From Trebonia sp050013875 (GTDB lineage Bacteria > Actinomycetota > Actinomycetes > Streptosporangiales > Streptosporangiaceae): 64,000 nucleotides of DNA. Positions 1 to 7,635 of this stretch are shown here, piece by piece. Made by a program: the position numbers and the translations under genes. The stretch is from assembly GCA_050013875.1 (NCBI GenBank), contig JBEKEK010000014.1, positions 15,879 to 79,878 of the forward strand, given 5' to 3'. The notes beneath the pieces are model-generated. The model worked only from the letters and a program-made list of their open reading frames with translations, did not search any database and was not told where the DNA came from. How positions within the stretch are numbered: position 1 is the first letter of the stretch; the number at the start of each line of letters is the position of its first letter.

Positions 1-1952
1 CTGAGTACGCCGAGCCCGGTGAGACCATCACCTACACCTACACGGTGGCGAATACCGGGAACGTGACCCTGCACCACGTCACGCTCACCGATGACAGGCT
101 CGGCACGATCACCTGCCCCGAGACCACGCTCGACCCCGGCCACTCCACCACCTGCCAGGCGACCCGCGTCACCACGACGGCCGACGTGGACACAGGCCAC
201 ATCACCAACGCCGCGACCGCGACCGGGCACCCGCCCACAGGGCGCCCGGTGACCGGCACCGACCGGGCCACCGTCCACGCGATCCGCACGCCGGGCATCC
301 AACTCGAGAAGACAGCGTTCCCGACCGACTACGCCGAGCCCGGTGAGACCATCACCTACACCTACACGGTGGCGAATACCGGGAACGTGACCCTGCACCA
401 CGTCACGCTCACCGATGACAGGCTCGGCACGATCACCTGCCCCGAGGCCACGCTCGACCCCGGCCACTCCACCACCTGCCACGCGTCCCACGTCACCACC
501 GCCGCCGACGTGGGAGCGGGCCACATCACCAATACCGCCACGGTGACCGGGCACCCGCCGGCCGGGCACCCGGTGACCGACTCGGACGGGACCACCGTCC
601 ACGCGATCCACCCGTTGGACACCCCCGCCATTCAGCTTGAGAAGACGGCGTCCGCGGGCACCTACAGCGGGGCAGGCGAGCAGATCACCTACACCTACAC
701 GGTCACCAACGCCGGGAACGTGCCGCTGCACGGCATCAAACTCCATGACGACAGACTCGGCCTAATCAGCTGCCCGGCGACCACGCTCGCTCCCGCCGCG
801 TCCATGGACTGCCACGCGGAGCACACCACGACGACGGCCGACGTGGACGCCGGTCAGATCATCAACACGGCCATCGTGACCGGGGATCCGCCCACGGGGG
901 TTGCGGTGACCGACGCGGACGAGGAGATTATCGACGCGCAGCGTGCGCCCGGCATCAAGCTGGTCAAATCGGCGTTCCCGACCAAGTACGGCGCGGCCGG
1001 GGAGACTATCACCGACACCTACACGGTGACCAACACCGGCAACGTGACCCTGCACGGCATCACCGTCGCCGACGACCAGATTCCCGGGCCGATCGTCTGC
1101 CTGACGACGACGCTGGGCCCCGGTGAGTCAACGACCTGCCAGGCACCCCACGTCGTCACCGCCGCCGACGTGGCCGCCGGGCACATCACCAACGTCGGCA
1201 CGGTGACCGGTGAGCCGCCGGCCGGGCCAGCGGTGACCGACCATGACAGCGACACCGTCGACGCGATCCGCACGCCGGGCATCCAGCTCGCGAAGACCGC
1301 GTTCCCGACCAGATACGCCGCGCCCGGCGAGACCATCAGCTACACCTACCTGGTGGTGAACGCCGGGAACCTGCCCCTGCACGGCATCATCGTCACCGAC
1401 GACACGATCCGCGGGCCGATCGACTGCCCGGCGGGCACACTCGGTCCCGGTGACTCAATGTCCTGTCGCGCGAGCCACGTCATCACAACGGGGGACGTGG
1501 CCGCCGGGCACCTAACGAACGTCGGCACCGTGACCGGGGAGCCGCCGACCGGGCCGCCGGTAGCCGCCAAGTCCGCCGAGAGCGTCGAGGCGATCCACCG
1601 GCCTGGTCTTCAGGTAGCGAAGTCCGCGTCCCCGGCCATGTACCGGGCGGCCGGTGCGGCGATCGCGTTCACCTACACGGTGGTTAACACTGGGAACGTG
1701 TTCCTGCACGGCATTGCGGTGACCGATGACAAGGTCCCCGGGCGGATCGACTGCCCGGCAACCACACTCGATCCCGGTGAGTCCATGACCTGCCACGTCA
1801 CCTACAGCACGACCGCAGCCGATGTGACCGTTGGCTACGTCACCAACGTCGCCACTGGCACCGGGCGGCCGCCGACGGGTCCGCCGTTGACCGACCGGGA
1901 CGAGGAGACCGTCACGCTGGTGCCATTGCCTGTGGTCCCGGTGACAGGCTGA
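1..1952 (+). CDS. Secreted repeat protein with DUF7507/DUF11-type repeats, 5'-partial
   Basis: The reading frame is open at the left edge, so the N-terminus and any signal peptide lie outside the window. It contains one partial and five full repeats of about 108-109 residues, each starting with a G(I/L)QLxKTAFP-like strand and carrying YTYTVxNTGNVxLH, a CPxTTLxPGxSxTC segment with two cysteines, and a final VTGxPPTGxxVT. This is the pattern of the DUF11/TIGR01451 and DUF7507 beta-sandwich repeats of bacterial surface proteins. The paired cysteines suggest one disulfide per repeat (inference). The protein ends in PLPVVPVTG directly at the stop, which resembles a sortase motif, but no membrane anchor or basic tail follows. 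The last 41 bp overlap the convergent ArsR gene. Probable role: extracellular stalk or adhesin; ligand unknown. Confidence 0.85.
   Translation, partial: EYAEPGETITYTYTVANTGNVTLHHVTLTDDRLGTITCPETTLDPGHSTTCQATRVTTTADVDTGHITNAATATGHPPTGRPVTGTDRATVHAIRTPGIQLEKTAFPTDYAEPGETITYTYTVANTGNVTLHHVTLTDDRLGTITCPEATLDPGHSTTCHASHVTTAADVGAGHITNTATVTGHPPAGHPVTDSDGTTVHAIHPLDTPAIQLEKTASAGTYSGAGEQITYTYTVTNAGNVPLHGIKLHDDRLGLISCPATTLAPAASMDCHAEHTTTTADVDAGQIINTAIVTGDPPTGVAVTDADEEIIDAQRAPGIKLVKSAFPTKYGAAGETITDTYTVTNTGNVTLHGITVADDQIPGPIVCLTTTLGPGESTTCQAPHVVTAADVAAGHITNVGTVTGEPPAGPAVTDHDSDTVDAIRTPGIQLAKTAFPTRYAAPGETISYTYLVVNAGNLPLHGIIVTDDTIRGPIDCPAGTLGPGDSMSCRASHVITTGDVAAGHLTNVGTVTGEPPTGPPVAAKSAESVEAIHRPGLQVAKSASPAMYRAAGAAIAFTYTVVNTGNVFLHGIAVTDDKVPGRIDCPATTLDPGESMTCHVTYSTTAADVTVGYVTNVATGTGRPPTGPPLTDRDEETVTLVPLPVVPVTG
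6..446 (+). repeat. Near-identical tandem duplication inside the surface-protein gene
   Basis: Bases 6-122 and 330-446 are identical over 117 nt (offset 324 bp, exactly one 108-codon repeat). The other repeats of the gene have diverged, so this pair arose recently by unequal crossover or gene conversion. The array can probably change in copy number. Confidence 0.85.
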
Positions 1953-2430
1953 CGGCAGCCATCAGCCAGCCCGTTCCGCCTGCGGCCGCCGTGCTTAGCG
2001 CGGCGGCCCGCGAGCGGGACGGCTGGGCCGGGCTCCGGCGCCGGCGCGACCGTAAGCTGTGGTGCGGGATGCCGTTGAGTGCGTGCTCGGCGTGGCCGAC
2101 GACCTCGTCAAGCAGGCGGCGCAGGTGGGCGCCGCGCAGTCGGTAGAGGCGCGCCCGTCCCTCGGCGCGCTGGTCCACCAGGCCGCTCATCCGCAGCTTG
2201 GACAGATGCTGGCTGGCCGTGGTCGGCGTGCAGCGGGCCGCCTTGGCCAGCGCGGTCACGCCCAGCTCACCCTCGCGCAGCGCCCACAGCAGGCGCAGCC
2301 GGGTCGGCTCCGCGAGCATCGTCAGATGGCTCACCGCGACCTCGACGTGCGTGTCCGACAGCGGCTGGCCGGCGGCGGCATGGCGGTGGCTCTCCGCCGC
2401 TGCGGGTGCTGGTTCGGGAGCCTGGGTCAC
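1912..2430 (-). CDS. ArsR/SmtB-family winged-helix regulator
   Basis: Winged-helix DNA-binding protein. The core begins with HLTMLAEPTRLRLLWAL, followed by a recognition-helix segment CTPTTASQHLSKLRMSGLV and a wing REGRARLYRL-like segment, all typical of ArsR/SmtB metal- or redox-sensing repressors. The Arg/Ala-rich C-terminal tail of about 45 residues is longer than usual and overlaps the convergent surface-protein gene. I chose the GTG at 2430 because a purine-rich AGGTGAGAA lies about 12 nt upstream; an ATG at 2499 in the same frame is the alternative and would place the start inside the intergenic region. It is divergent from a His-rich metal transporter, so it most likely represses that gene and responds to Ni, Co or Zn (inference). 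Confidence 0.85.
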   Translation of the reverse strand: MTQAPEPAPAAAESHRHAAAGQPLSDTHVEVAVSHLTMLAEPTRLRLLWALREGELGVTALAKAARCTPTTASQHLSKLRMSGLVDQRAEGRARLYRLRGAHLRRLLDEVVGHAEHALNGIPHHSLRSRRRRSPAQPSRSRAAALSTAAAGGTGWLMAAVSLSPGPQAMAPA

Positions 2431-2507
2431 GATCAGTATCTTCTCACCTGCGCAGCTGCGAGCGGCTGCGAGTTGTTGGCAAGTAACTAAGAAGCGCATT
2501 ATAGCTT

Positions 2508-2533
2508 CTCATCTTCACTGATGCGAATATGAG
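2508..2533. promoter_or_regulatory. Candidate ArsR operator
   Basis: Imperfect inverted repeat CTCATCTTC-N8-GAATATGAG (8 of 9 arm positions pair) in the AT-rich gap between the divergent arsR-like gene and the metal transporter. Size and AT-rich arms fit an ArsR/SmtB operator. No binding data are available. Confidence 0.55.
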
Positions 2534-2550
2534 CGAGTAAGATTCGGGAC

Positions 2551-3330
2551 GTGAACACCCTCCCCGTCCTGCTGCTCGCCGCGGCTGGTGTCGGCTTCGG
2601 GCACGCGGTCATGCCCGACCACTGGCTGCCGCTGGCGGTCCTGTCCCGTACCCGGCACTACCGCGCGGGCCGGGTGGCACGCCTGTCGCTTGCCGCCGCC
2701 GTGGCCCACGTGGTGGTGTCGTTGCTGCTCGGCGCGGTGGTGGTCCTGGTCGGGCTGCAGTTCCGGGCCACCATCGCCGGTCACGCCGACCTTGTCGTCG
2801 GCAGCATCCTGCTGGCCACTGGGGCAGTCTTCCTGATCCTGGAACTGCGCGGAAAGGGCCATGGACACGGGCATGGCGCTCACCAGGACCACGCCCACGG
2901 CCACGCCGGGCACCATCACCACAACAACGACCACGAACACCATCAGCACGCGGTGCACGGCGCGGGGCTAACCGTGGTGCTTGACCGGCAGCAAACCACC
3001 GCGCCGGCGCAGCGGGCGACGCGGACTCCGCCGCGGGCAAGCGGCGCGCGCCGCCTCGCCGCGCTGCTCGTACCCTTCGGCGCCGCTGCCTCGCCTGACC
3101 TCACCATTCTGCCGGTCTTCCTCGCCGCCAGCGCGCTGGGGGCCGGGGCCGCGATCGGCTCCCTGGCGGTCTTCGCCCTCGTCACGGTCGTCACCATCGT
3201 CGGACTGACGATCGCGACCGCGGTTGGCGCGGGCCGGCTGACCGCGCCCTGGATAGACCGCGGCGCGAACCTGCTCACCGCGGGGACACTCCTGCTTATC
3301 GGGGCCCTCGTCGTCTCCGGCCTGATCTAG
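2551..3330 (+). CDS. NicO/RcnA-like nickel/cobalt transporter with His-rich loop
   Basis: Integral membrane protein of 259 residues. About three hydrophobic segments (residues ~2-20, ~45-70, ~78-98) come before a cytoplasmic-type loop (~100-135) with many histidines (GHGHGHGAHQDHAHGHAGHH), and about three more segments follow (~170-257). The HAVMPDHWLPL motif in the first segment matches the HxxxxDH signature of NicO/RcnA and related Ni/Co permeases. Most likely it exports Ni2+ or Co2+; a Zn role is possible. The start is GTG with no strong ribosome-binding site. The stop overlaps the stop of the convergent thioesterase gene in a CTAG palindrome. Probably controlled by the divergent ArsR regulator. 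Confidence 0.8.
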   Translation: MNTLPVLLLAAAGVGFGHAVMPDHWLPLAVLSRTRHYRAGRVARLSLAAAVAHVVVSLLLGAVVVLVGLQFRATIAGHADLVVGSILLATGAVFLILELRGKGHGHGHGAHQDHAHGHAGHHHHNNDHEHHQHAVHGAGLTVVLDRQQTTAPAQRATRTPPRASGARRLAALLVPFGAAASPDLTILPVFLAASALGAGAAIGSLAVFALVTVVTIVGLTIATAVGAGRLTAPWIDRGANLLTAGTLLLIGALVVSGLI

Positions 3331-3881
3331 GCACCCGCCGCCTCGGCCCCCGGCATGATCAGGCAGCTGCTGGTGGCGGTGGCGACGACCTTGCCCGCCT
3401 GGTCGAGGATCTCGGCCTTGCAGAAGGCGACCCGGCGGCCCGGCTTGACGATGGTGCCCACCGCCCGGAGGGTTCCGCTTTCGCTGGTGATGCGGCGCGT
3501 GTAGCTGACGTTGAGGTCGATCGAGGTGTACCCGACGCCCGCCGCGAGTGTGGTGTGCACGGCGCACGCCGCCACCGTGTCGGCCAGCGTGCAGACGTAG
3601 CCGCCGTGCACCATGCCGATCGGGTTGTAGACGGACTCGTCCGGCGTTCCCTCGAAAACCACGTAGCCCTCCCCGACCTCGACCGGGTGAAAGCCCATCA
3701 GCACCGCGATCGGCGGGGCCGGCAGCTTGCCGTCCCTGATCGCCCGCAGGAACTCAAGGCCGGACAGGCCCGAGCCGGCCGAGGCAGTGATCATCGGATC
3801 ATGCCACTGGACGATCTTGGTCCTGGGCGCGCCCCAGTCCGGCGCGCCAGCGCGATCGGCTGCCTGCTCAACCTCTGTCAT
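3327..3881 (-). CDS. PaaI-family hotdog-fold thioesterase
   Basis: A 184-residue protein with a long N-terminal segment followed by a single hotdog domain (about residues 60-178). The signature NPIGMVHGGYVCTLADTVAA contains the HGG motif and the following Asp/Thr region of PaaI-type acyl-CoA thioesterases. It probably hydrolyses an aryl- or acyl-CoA ester in the cytoplasm; the substrate cannot be read from sequence. It stands alone, convergent with the metal transporter, sharing the last 4 bp including both stops. Confidence 0.88.
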   Translation of the reverse strand: MTEVEQAADRAGAPDWGAPRTKIVQWHDPMITASAGSGLSGLEFLRAIRDGKLPAPPIAVLMGFHPVEVGEGYVVFEGTPDESVYNPIGMVHGGYVCTLADTVAACAVHTTLAAGVGYTSIDLNVSYTRRITSESGTLRAVGTIVKPGRRVAFCKAEILDQAGKVVATATSSCLIMPGAEAAGA

Positions 3882-4119
3882 TCAAACCTCCAGTACAGAT
3901 CCCGGCCGTCGGGCGGGCAGGAAACCCGGTGCTCTCCTCAACGGACGACCGACGGGCACCCTCGCGGCTCGCCGCCTCGCTGACCCGCCGCCTCGCTGAC
4001 CCGTCGCCGCGTTCTGCGCCGCCAGTGAATTTGATTCTACAACTCACTAGAACACGTTCCGGCGCCCGGGTTTACGGGGCAGGCCGTCTACCGCCGGAGG
4101 CCCGGATACGCTGGCTAGC

Positions 4120-4884
4120 GTGACGGATCGCGACACCCGCGGGCTCTCCTTCGGGTCGGTGGCAGCCGACTACGACCGCTATCGCCCTCCCCCGCCGCCG
4201 GAGGCGATCGACTGGCTGATTCCCCCGGACGCGACCGCGGTGCTCGACTTGGCGGCCGGCACCGGTGCCGTGACCCGGCTGCTGGCCGGGCGGGCGGAAC
4301 GGGTTTTCGCGGTTGAGCCCGACGACCGGATGCGCGCGGTACTCGCGGCCCGCTGCCCGCAAGTGGAGGCGCTGGCCGGGCGGGGCGAGGAGATTCCGCT
4401 GCCCGGCGCCTCGGTGGACGCGGTGGTGATCTCCTCCGCGTGGCACTGGCTCGACCCCGACCTGGCCGTGCCGGAGATCGTCCGGGTGCTGCGCCCGGGC
4501 GGCACGCTCGGCGTGATCCGGGTGTCCTGGGACACCCGGGTGGACTGGGTGGCCGAGTTCAACAGCCTGGCGCGCGCCGCCCGCCGGGCCGATGCCGTCC
4601 CTGACGGCCAGCGGCCGGAGCGCCGACCCCGCCGCGAGGTCCGCTTCCCACCCGATTCGCCGATGTCCCCGCTGCAGGAGCACACGGTGGAGTACTCACT
4701 GCCGATGACCAAGGACGACCTGTTCGGTCTGCTCGGCACCTACAGCGGCGTGATCACCCTCGACCCCGGCCGCCGCGCCCGGTTCTCGCAGCAGGCCAGG
4801 GAATTCCTCAACCGGCAGCCATGGGACCAGATCGGCCTGCCGATGATCTGCCGCTGCCTGCGCTCCACCCGCCTGCCCGGGTAG
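4120..4884 (+). CDS. Class I SAM-dependent methyltransferase
   Basis: Rossmann-fold methyltransferase of 254 residues. Motif I is VLDLAAGTGAVTRLL (SAM-binding glycine loop, about residue 40), the acidic residue after strand 2 is in FAVEPDDRM, and motif IV/V regions are AVVISSAWHWLDPD and LRPGGTLGVIRVSW, the common layout of the Methyltransf_11 family. Substrate unknown. Start is GTG; TACGCT lies 7 nt upstream, so the mRNA may be leaderless. No operon partner: the next gene is convergent. Confidence 0.85.
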   Translation: MTDRDTRGLSFGSVAADYDRYRPPPPPEAIDWLIPPDATAVLDLAAGTGAVTRLLAGRAERVFAVEPDDRMRAVLAARCPQVEALAGRGEEIPLPGASVDAVVISSAWHWLDPDLAVPEIVRVLRPGGTLGVIRVSWDTRVDWVAEFNSLARAARRADAVPDGQRPERRPRREVRFPPDSPMSPLQEHTVEYSLPMTKDDLFGLLGTYSGVITLDPGRRARFSQQAREFLNRQPWDQIGLPMICRCLRSTRLPG

Positions 4885-4915
4885 TCCACCGCCGCGAGCG
4901 CCAGTCGGGGACTGC

Positions 4916-5602
4916 TCAGGCGGTCGCCTTCCTGGTCACCACCACGATGTAGCGGCACTCCTCGGCCGTCTCATTGCGGAACTCCCTGGCCCGCGGCTCG
5001 CCGAGCTCGAAGGTGTCGCCGGGCGCGAGTACCCGCTCCGCCGTTCCGTCGGTCAGGGTCAGCCGCCCGGACAGCACCCAGACGAGCTGCGCGATAAACG
5101 CATACGCGGCCGCCGGGTACGGCACCCGCGCGGCGGGCGGCAGCGTTACCTCGGTGACGGCGGCGGGGAAGGCGGGCGACGAGATCTGCCGCCGCAGATA
5201 GCCGGTGTCCGGGTCCCGCCATTGCGGGGTGTCCGCCGCCCGGCGCACCCGGCCCGCCCCGCCCGCCGCGGCCGGGCCAGCCTCGGGACCGCCGCCATCG
5301 GCTGGCGGCCCGGAGACAGTGCGCGACTCGGAGACAGTGCGCGACTCGGAGACAGTGCGCGACTCGGAGACAGTGCGCGACTCGGAGACGCTGAGCAGCT
5401 CAGAAACGCTGAGCTCGAGGGCGGCCGACAGCTTGCCGAGGACGACCGCGGTCGGGCTGCTCTCGCCGCGCTCGATCTTGCTGATCATCGCGCGGGATAC
5501 CCCCGAGGTACCGGCGAGCTGTTCCATTGACCAGCCCCGGCGCTGCCGCTGCGCCCGCAGCCGCTTCCCGAACGCGTCCCGTCCCTCTACTATAGTGGAC
5601 AT
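4916..5602 (-). CDS. XRE-family regulator with C-terminal cupin
   Basis: Two-domain regulator. An N-terminal helix-turn-helix (about residues 10-65) includes LRAQRQRRGWSMEQLAGTSG and VSRAMISKIERGESSPT, the XRE signature. After a Ser/Glu/Arg linker comes a small cupin (about 150-225; VLSGRLTLTDGTAERVLAPG). Such XRE-cupin proteins usually repress a neighbouring gene in response to a small ligand. The linker carries four perfect copies of a six-residue unit (SESRTV) encoded by an 18-bp tandem repeat. The ATG at 5602 is chosen because TATAGT sits 6 nt upstream (leaderless layout) and a palindrome covers the start; longer upstream starts would run into the divergent acetyltransferase gene. Confidence 0.85.
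   Translation of the reverse strand: MSTIVEGRDAFGKRLRAQRQRRGWSMEQLAGTSGVSRAMISKIERGESSPTAVVLGKLSAALELSVSELLSVSESRTVSESRTVSESRTVSESRTVSGPPADGGGPEAGPAAAGGAGRVRRAADTPQWRDPDTGYLRRQISSPAFPAAVTEVTLPPAARVPYPAAAYAFIAQLVWVLSGRLTLTDGTAERVLAPGDTFELGEPRAREFRNETAEECRYIVVVTRKATA
5312..5401. repeat. 18-bp in-frame tandem repeat in the XRE-cupin linker
   Basis: Four perfect copies of GGAGACAGTGCGCGACTC (5312-5383) and one diverged copy (5384-5401). The unit encodes a SESRTV hexapeptide on the minus strand between the DNA-binding and cupin domains; copy-number change would alter linker length without a frameshift. Confidence 0.9.
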
Positions 5603-5614
5603 GGATCCACTATA
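5591..5614. promoter_or_regulatory. Palindromic operator/promoter over two divergent start codons
   Basis: Perfect inverted repeat TATAGTGGA-CATGGA-TCCACTATA. Each arm begins with TATAGT, a good -10 hexamer. The spacer holds both start codons: the acetyltransferase ATG (5601) and the XRE-cupin ATG (5602, opposite strand). The TATAGT-to-ATG distance is 6 nt on the minus strand (leaderless layout) and 4 nt on the plus strand. A repressor bound here would block both genes. Confidence 0.75.
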
Positions 5615-6119
5615 TAAGATTCGGCCCGCGGGCGGGGACGACGCGGAGGCGATCCGCGCCATCCGCAACGACGTGATCGAGCACTCGACCGCGATGTGGA
5701 CGACGAAGCTGCTGACACCAGCGGACGGGCAGGCCTGGCTGGCGGAGAACCTCGCGCGCCGTTCGGTGTACGTGGCCGAGGCCGCGGGCGACCTGGTCGG
5801 GTTCGCGAACTGGGCACCCTGGCGGCCGAAGGACGGCTACCGGCACACCGTCGAGGACTCGGTGTACCTGGTGGCCGGGCATCAAGGCCGCGGGGTCGGC
5901 GCGGAACTGCTCCGCACGCTGATCACCGGCGCATCCGATGCCGGCGCGCACGTGATGATGGCCTGCATCGAGGCCACCAACACGCCCTCGGTCGCGCTCC
6001 ACGCGCGCCATGGTTTCGAGCTCATCGGGACCGCGCGCGAGGTCGGCAGCAAGTTCGGCCGCTGGCTCGACCTGACCATGATGAGCCTGGCGCTTGCCCG
6101 ATCGCGGTTACACCGCTGA
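5601..6119 (+). CDS. GNAT acetyltransferase, phosphinothricin-acetyltransferase-like
   Basis: A 172-residue GNAT-fold protein. The acetyl-CoA loop is seen in GHQGRGVGAELL (motif A, Q/RxxGxG/A) and the C-terminal NTPSVALHARHGFELIGTAR matches the end of the pat/bar and MddA-like N-acetyltransferases that act on amino-acid-like or phosphinothricin-like substrates. The start codon lies inside the 24-bp palindrome shared with the divergent XRE-cupin gene, so that regulator is the likely controller. The 3' end overlaps the convergent membrane-protein gene by 12 bp. Substrate is an inference from family only. Confidence 0.85.
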   Translation: MDPLYKIRPAGGDDAEAIRAIRNDVIEHSTAMWTTKLLTPADGQAWLAENLARRSVYVAEAAGDLVGFANWAPWRPKDGYRHTVEDSVYLVAGHQGRGVGAELLRTLITGASDAGAHVMMACIEATNTPSVALHARHGFELIGTAREVGSKFGRWLDLTMMSLALARSRLHR

Positions 6120-6839
6120 CCGGGAGCCCGGTGCCGGCCAGGCGAAGCAACGGTCCGTTACTCCGGCTGATTTTGATTTCTCTTCCTCGCCGAACGGCAG
6201 CAGCACGCGGCCGAGCAGGAAGGCGGCGGCGTAGCAGCCCACGATGGCATCCAGCCAGTGCGCGAGCAGTGCGCCGGCGTAGGTAGGGCCGCCCCAGGCG
6301 TTGACGGTGGCGTTCGGGTCGAGGCCGCCGATGAGCTGCGCACCCATCCGCGCCGGGGCGTAGGCCAGCACCAGGACCAGCGGCACCGCCAGCAGGGCCC
6401 GCCCCAGATTCGGCAGGGAGAGGCCGTGCGCGAACCGGAGGGTCCGGCCAAGCCGCGCGACCGCGGCCGCCGAGAACGGCGCGGCCCAGGGCGACGGCCC
6501 GCGGCCGCCCGCCCGGCGTGACCGGTGTACCTCGATCCCCGCCGCGGTGGCCGCCGCGGCGATGGCCAGCAGAACGTGGACGAGGATGGCGTTGGTGCCC
6601 GCGGCGTGGTGCTCGGGCACGGTTGACCGGCGGGCGTACTCCACGGCGCCGTTGGCGATCCCGATGAGGAACAGCACGAGGAAGGCGGCGGCGGCCAACC
6701 GGGAAAGCCGCCAGGGCCGGGGCTGCAGGGCATTCGGCCGGTGGCTGACCCGCGGGGTGTGCCCAGTGCGCTCGGTGCGCTCGGTGCGCTCGGTGCGCTC
6801 GGTGCGCTCGGTGCGGCTGGTGTGGTTAGGCGCCGTCAT
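6108..6839 (-). CDS. Membrane protein, last gene of the PadR operon
   Basis: A 243-residue protein with about four transmembrane segments (near residues 45-65, 85-105, 150-170 and 200-225), and a charged N-terminus containing five RTE tripeptides and one RTG from a 9-bp tandem array. No family was recognised. Its ATG at 6839 overlaps the stop of the preceding gene in an ATGA, so translation is coupled. Position behind a PadR regulator and another small membrane protein suggests a repressor-controlled membrane complex, as in PadR-linked ABC-2-like permease subunits, but no ATPase is present. Confidence 0.75.
   Translation of the reverse strand: MTAPNHTSRTERTERTERTERTERTGHTPRVSHRPNALQPRPWRLSRLAAAAFLVLFLIGIANGAVEYARRSTVPEHHAAGTNAILVHVLLAIAAAATAAGIEVHRSRRAGGRGPSPWAAPFSAAAVARLGRTLRFAHGLSLPNLGRALLAVPLVLVLAYAPARMGAQLIGGLDPNATVNAWGGPTYAGALLAHWLDAIVGCYAAAFLLGRVLLPFGEEEKSKSAGVTDRCFAWPAPGSRSAV
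6766..6819. repeat. 9-bp in-frame tandem repeat
   Basis: Six perfect copies of GTGCGCTCG near the 5' end of the membrane-protein gene, read as Arg-Thr-Glu repeats on the minus strand. Confidence 0.9.
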
Positions 6840-7240
6840 GACGTGCTCCCGCCTGCCGTGACCCCGGGCTTGGCCGTATCGCCGCTGCCGTTGGCACTTC
6901 GCAGGCGGTGGGCCAGGGCGACGGCGGCCAGCGCCGCCCAGGGAGCGATGGTCGCGACGAGCGCGAGCGCCCGGGCCGGGGTGGTCGGCGCCCACAGAAT
7001 GTTCGCGGTCAGACCGGCGCGCACGGAGAGGAACTCCAGGCATCCCGACCAGACCAGCGACGCGATGACGAAAGCCAGCTGCCGGTGGCGTTCGGCGTGC
7101 AGCTTGCCCGCCCCCGCCACCACGTCGGCGACAGCGCCGGGGGTCAGCCGGGTGTCTTCGAGGAGGGCGGCGAACTCCTCGCCGAATTCCCCCCGCCACT
7201 GTTTCGGGTACAGCGCGATAAGCAGGCGGATCATCCCCAT
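6836..7240 (-). CDS. Small membrane protein, middle gene of the PadR operon
   Basis: A 134-residue protein. It opens with LLIALYPKQWRGEFGEEF, a motif often seen at the start of small membrane proteins encoded just downstream of PadR regulators in actinomycetes (LYPxxWRxxxGEE). About three hydrophobic segments follow (near 55-70, 75-95 and 95-115). The start at ATG 7240 has GGAAAGG about 10 nt upstream; ATG 7234 is an alternative that overlaps the padR stop as ATGA. Function unknown. Confidence 0.75.
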   Translation of the reverse strand: MGMIRLLIALYPKQWRGEFGEEFAALLEDTRLTPGAVADVVAGAGKLHAERHRQLAFVIASLVWSGCLEFLSVRAGLTANILWAPTTPARALALVATIAPWAALAAVALAHRLRSANGSGDTAKPGVTAGGSTS

Positions 7241-7557
7241 TGCAACCGAGCCTTTCCTGCCTCGACGATGCGGGACCAGCTGGCGAGCTGGGCTTGCAAT
7301 GCCGCCCGCCCGGTGGCGGTGATCTCGTACGGGCGGCGGCGGTCCGCACTCCGCAGCGGGGCGATAAGGCCCCGCTCGACCAGCTTGGTAAGTGAGCCGT
7401 AGAGGGTTCCCGGCCCGAGACGGATGCCGGTCTGCGCGAGGATGTCCTCGGTGATCGCGTACCCGTGCTTGGGGCCGTCGGTTAGCGCGAGCAGCACGAG
7501 CACCCCCGGTTCGCCGAACCGGGCCAGGCCATCCTGATCACGTCCTTGTCTCGCCAT
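7231..7557 (-). CDS. PadR-family transcriptional regulator
   Basis: A 108-residue winged-helix protein: VLLALTDGPKHGYAITEDI, GPGTLYGSLTKLVERGLIAP and RPYEITATGRAALQAQL are the PadR N-terminal signature. The ATG at 7557 is preferred over the ATG at 7566 because TTGACC (7589-7594), an 18-bp spacer and TACGAT (7565-7570) place transcription start on that ATG, giving a leaderless mRNA. First gene of a three-gene operon with 4- to 10-bp overlaps. A perfect palindrome covers the start region, so autoregulation is likely. Confidence 0.88.
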   Translation of the reverse strand: MARQGRDQDGLARFGEPGVLVLLALTDGPKHGYAITEDILAQTGIRLGPGTLYGSLTKLVERGLIAPLRSADRRRPYEITATGRAALQAQLASWSRIVEAGKARLQWG

Positions 7558-7575
7558 ACGTTGCATCGTATGGCG
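7552..7575 (-). promoter_or_regulatory. PadR operator overlapping a leaderless promoter
   Basis: Perfect inverted repeat CGCCATACG-TTGCAT-CGTATGGCG. It covers the -10 element (TACGAT on the minus strand) and the start codon of padR, with -35 TTGACC upstream at 7589-7594. The ATAC/GTAT arms resemble PadR-type operators. Confidence 0.7.
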
Positions 7576-7635
7576 TAATAGTGAAGTGGGTCAAACGCGG
7601 CTGGGCGCGCGGCCCCGGGTGCCGCGGAGACTGGC

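Noticed and set aside
1953..2060. Frame-shifted sortase anchor after the surface-protein stop
   Set aside because: The hydrophobic stretch is weak and lies within the ArsR tail coding region; kept only as a remark in the surface-protein finding.
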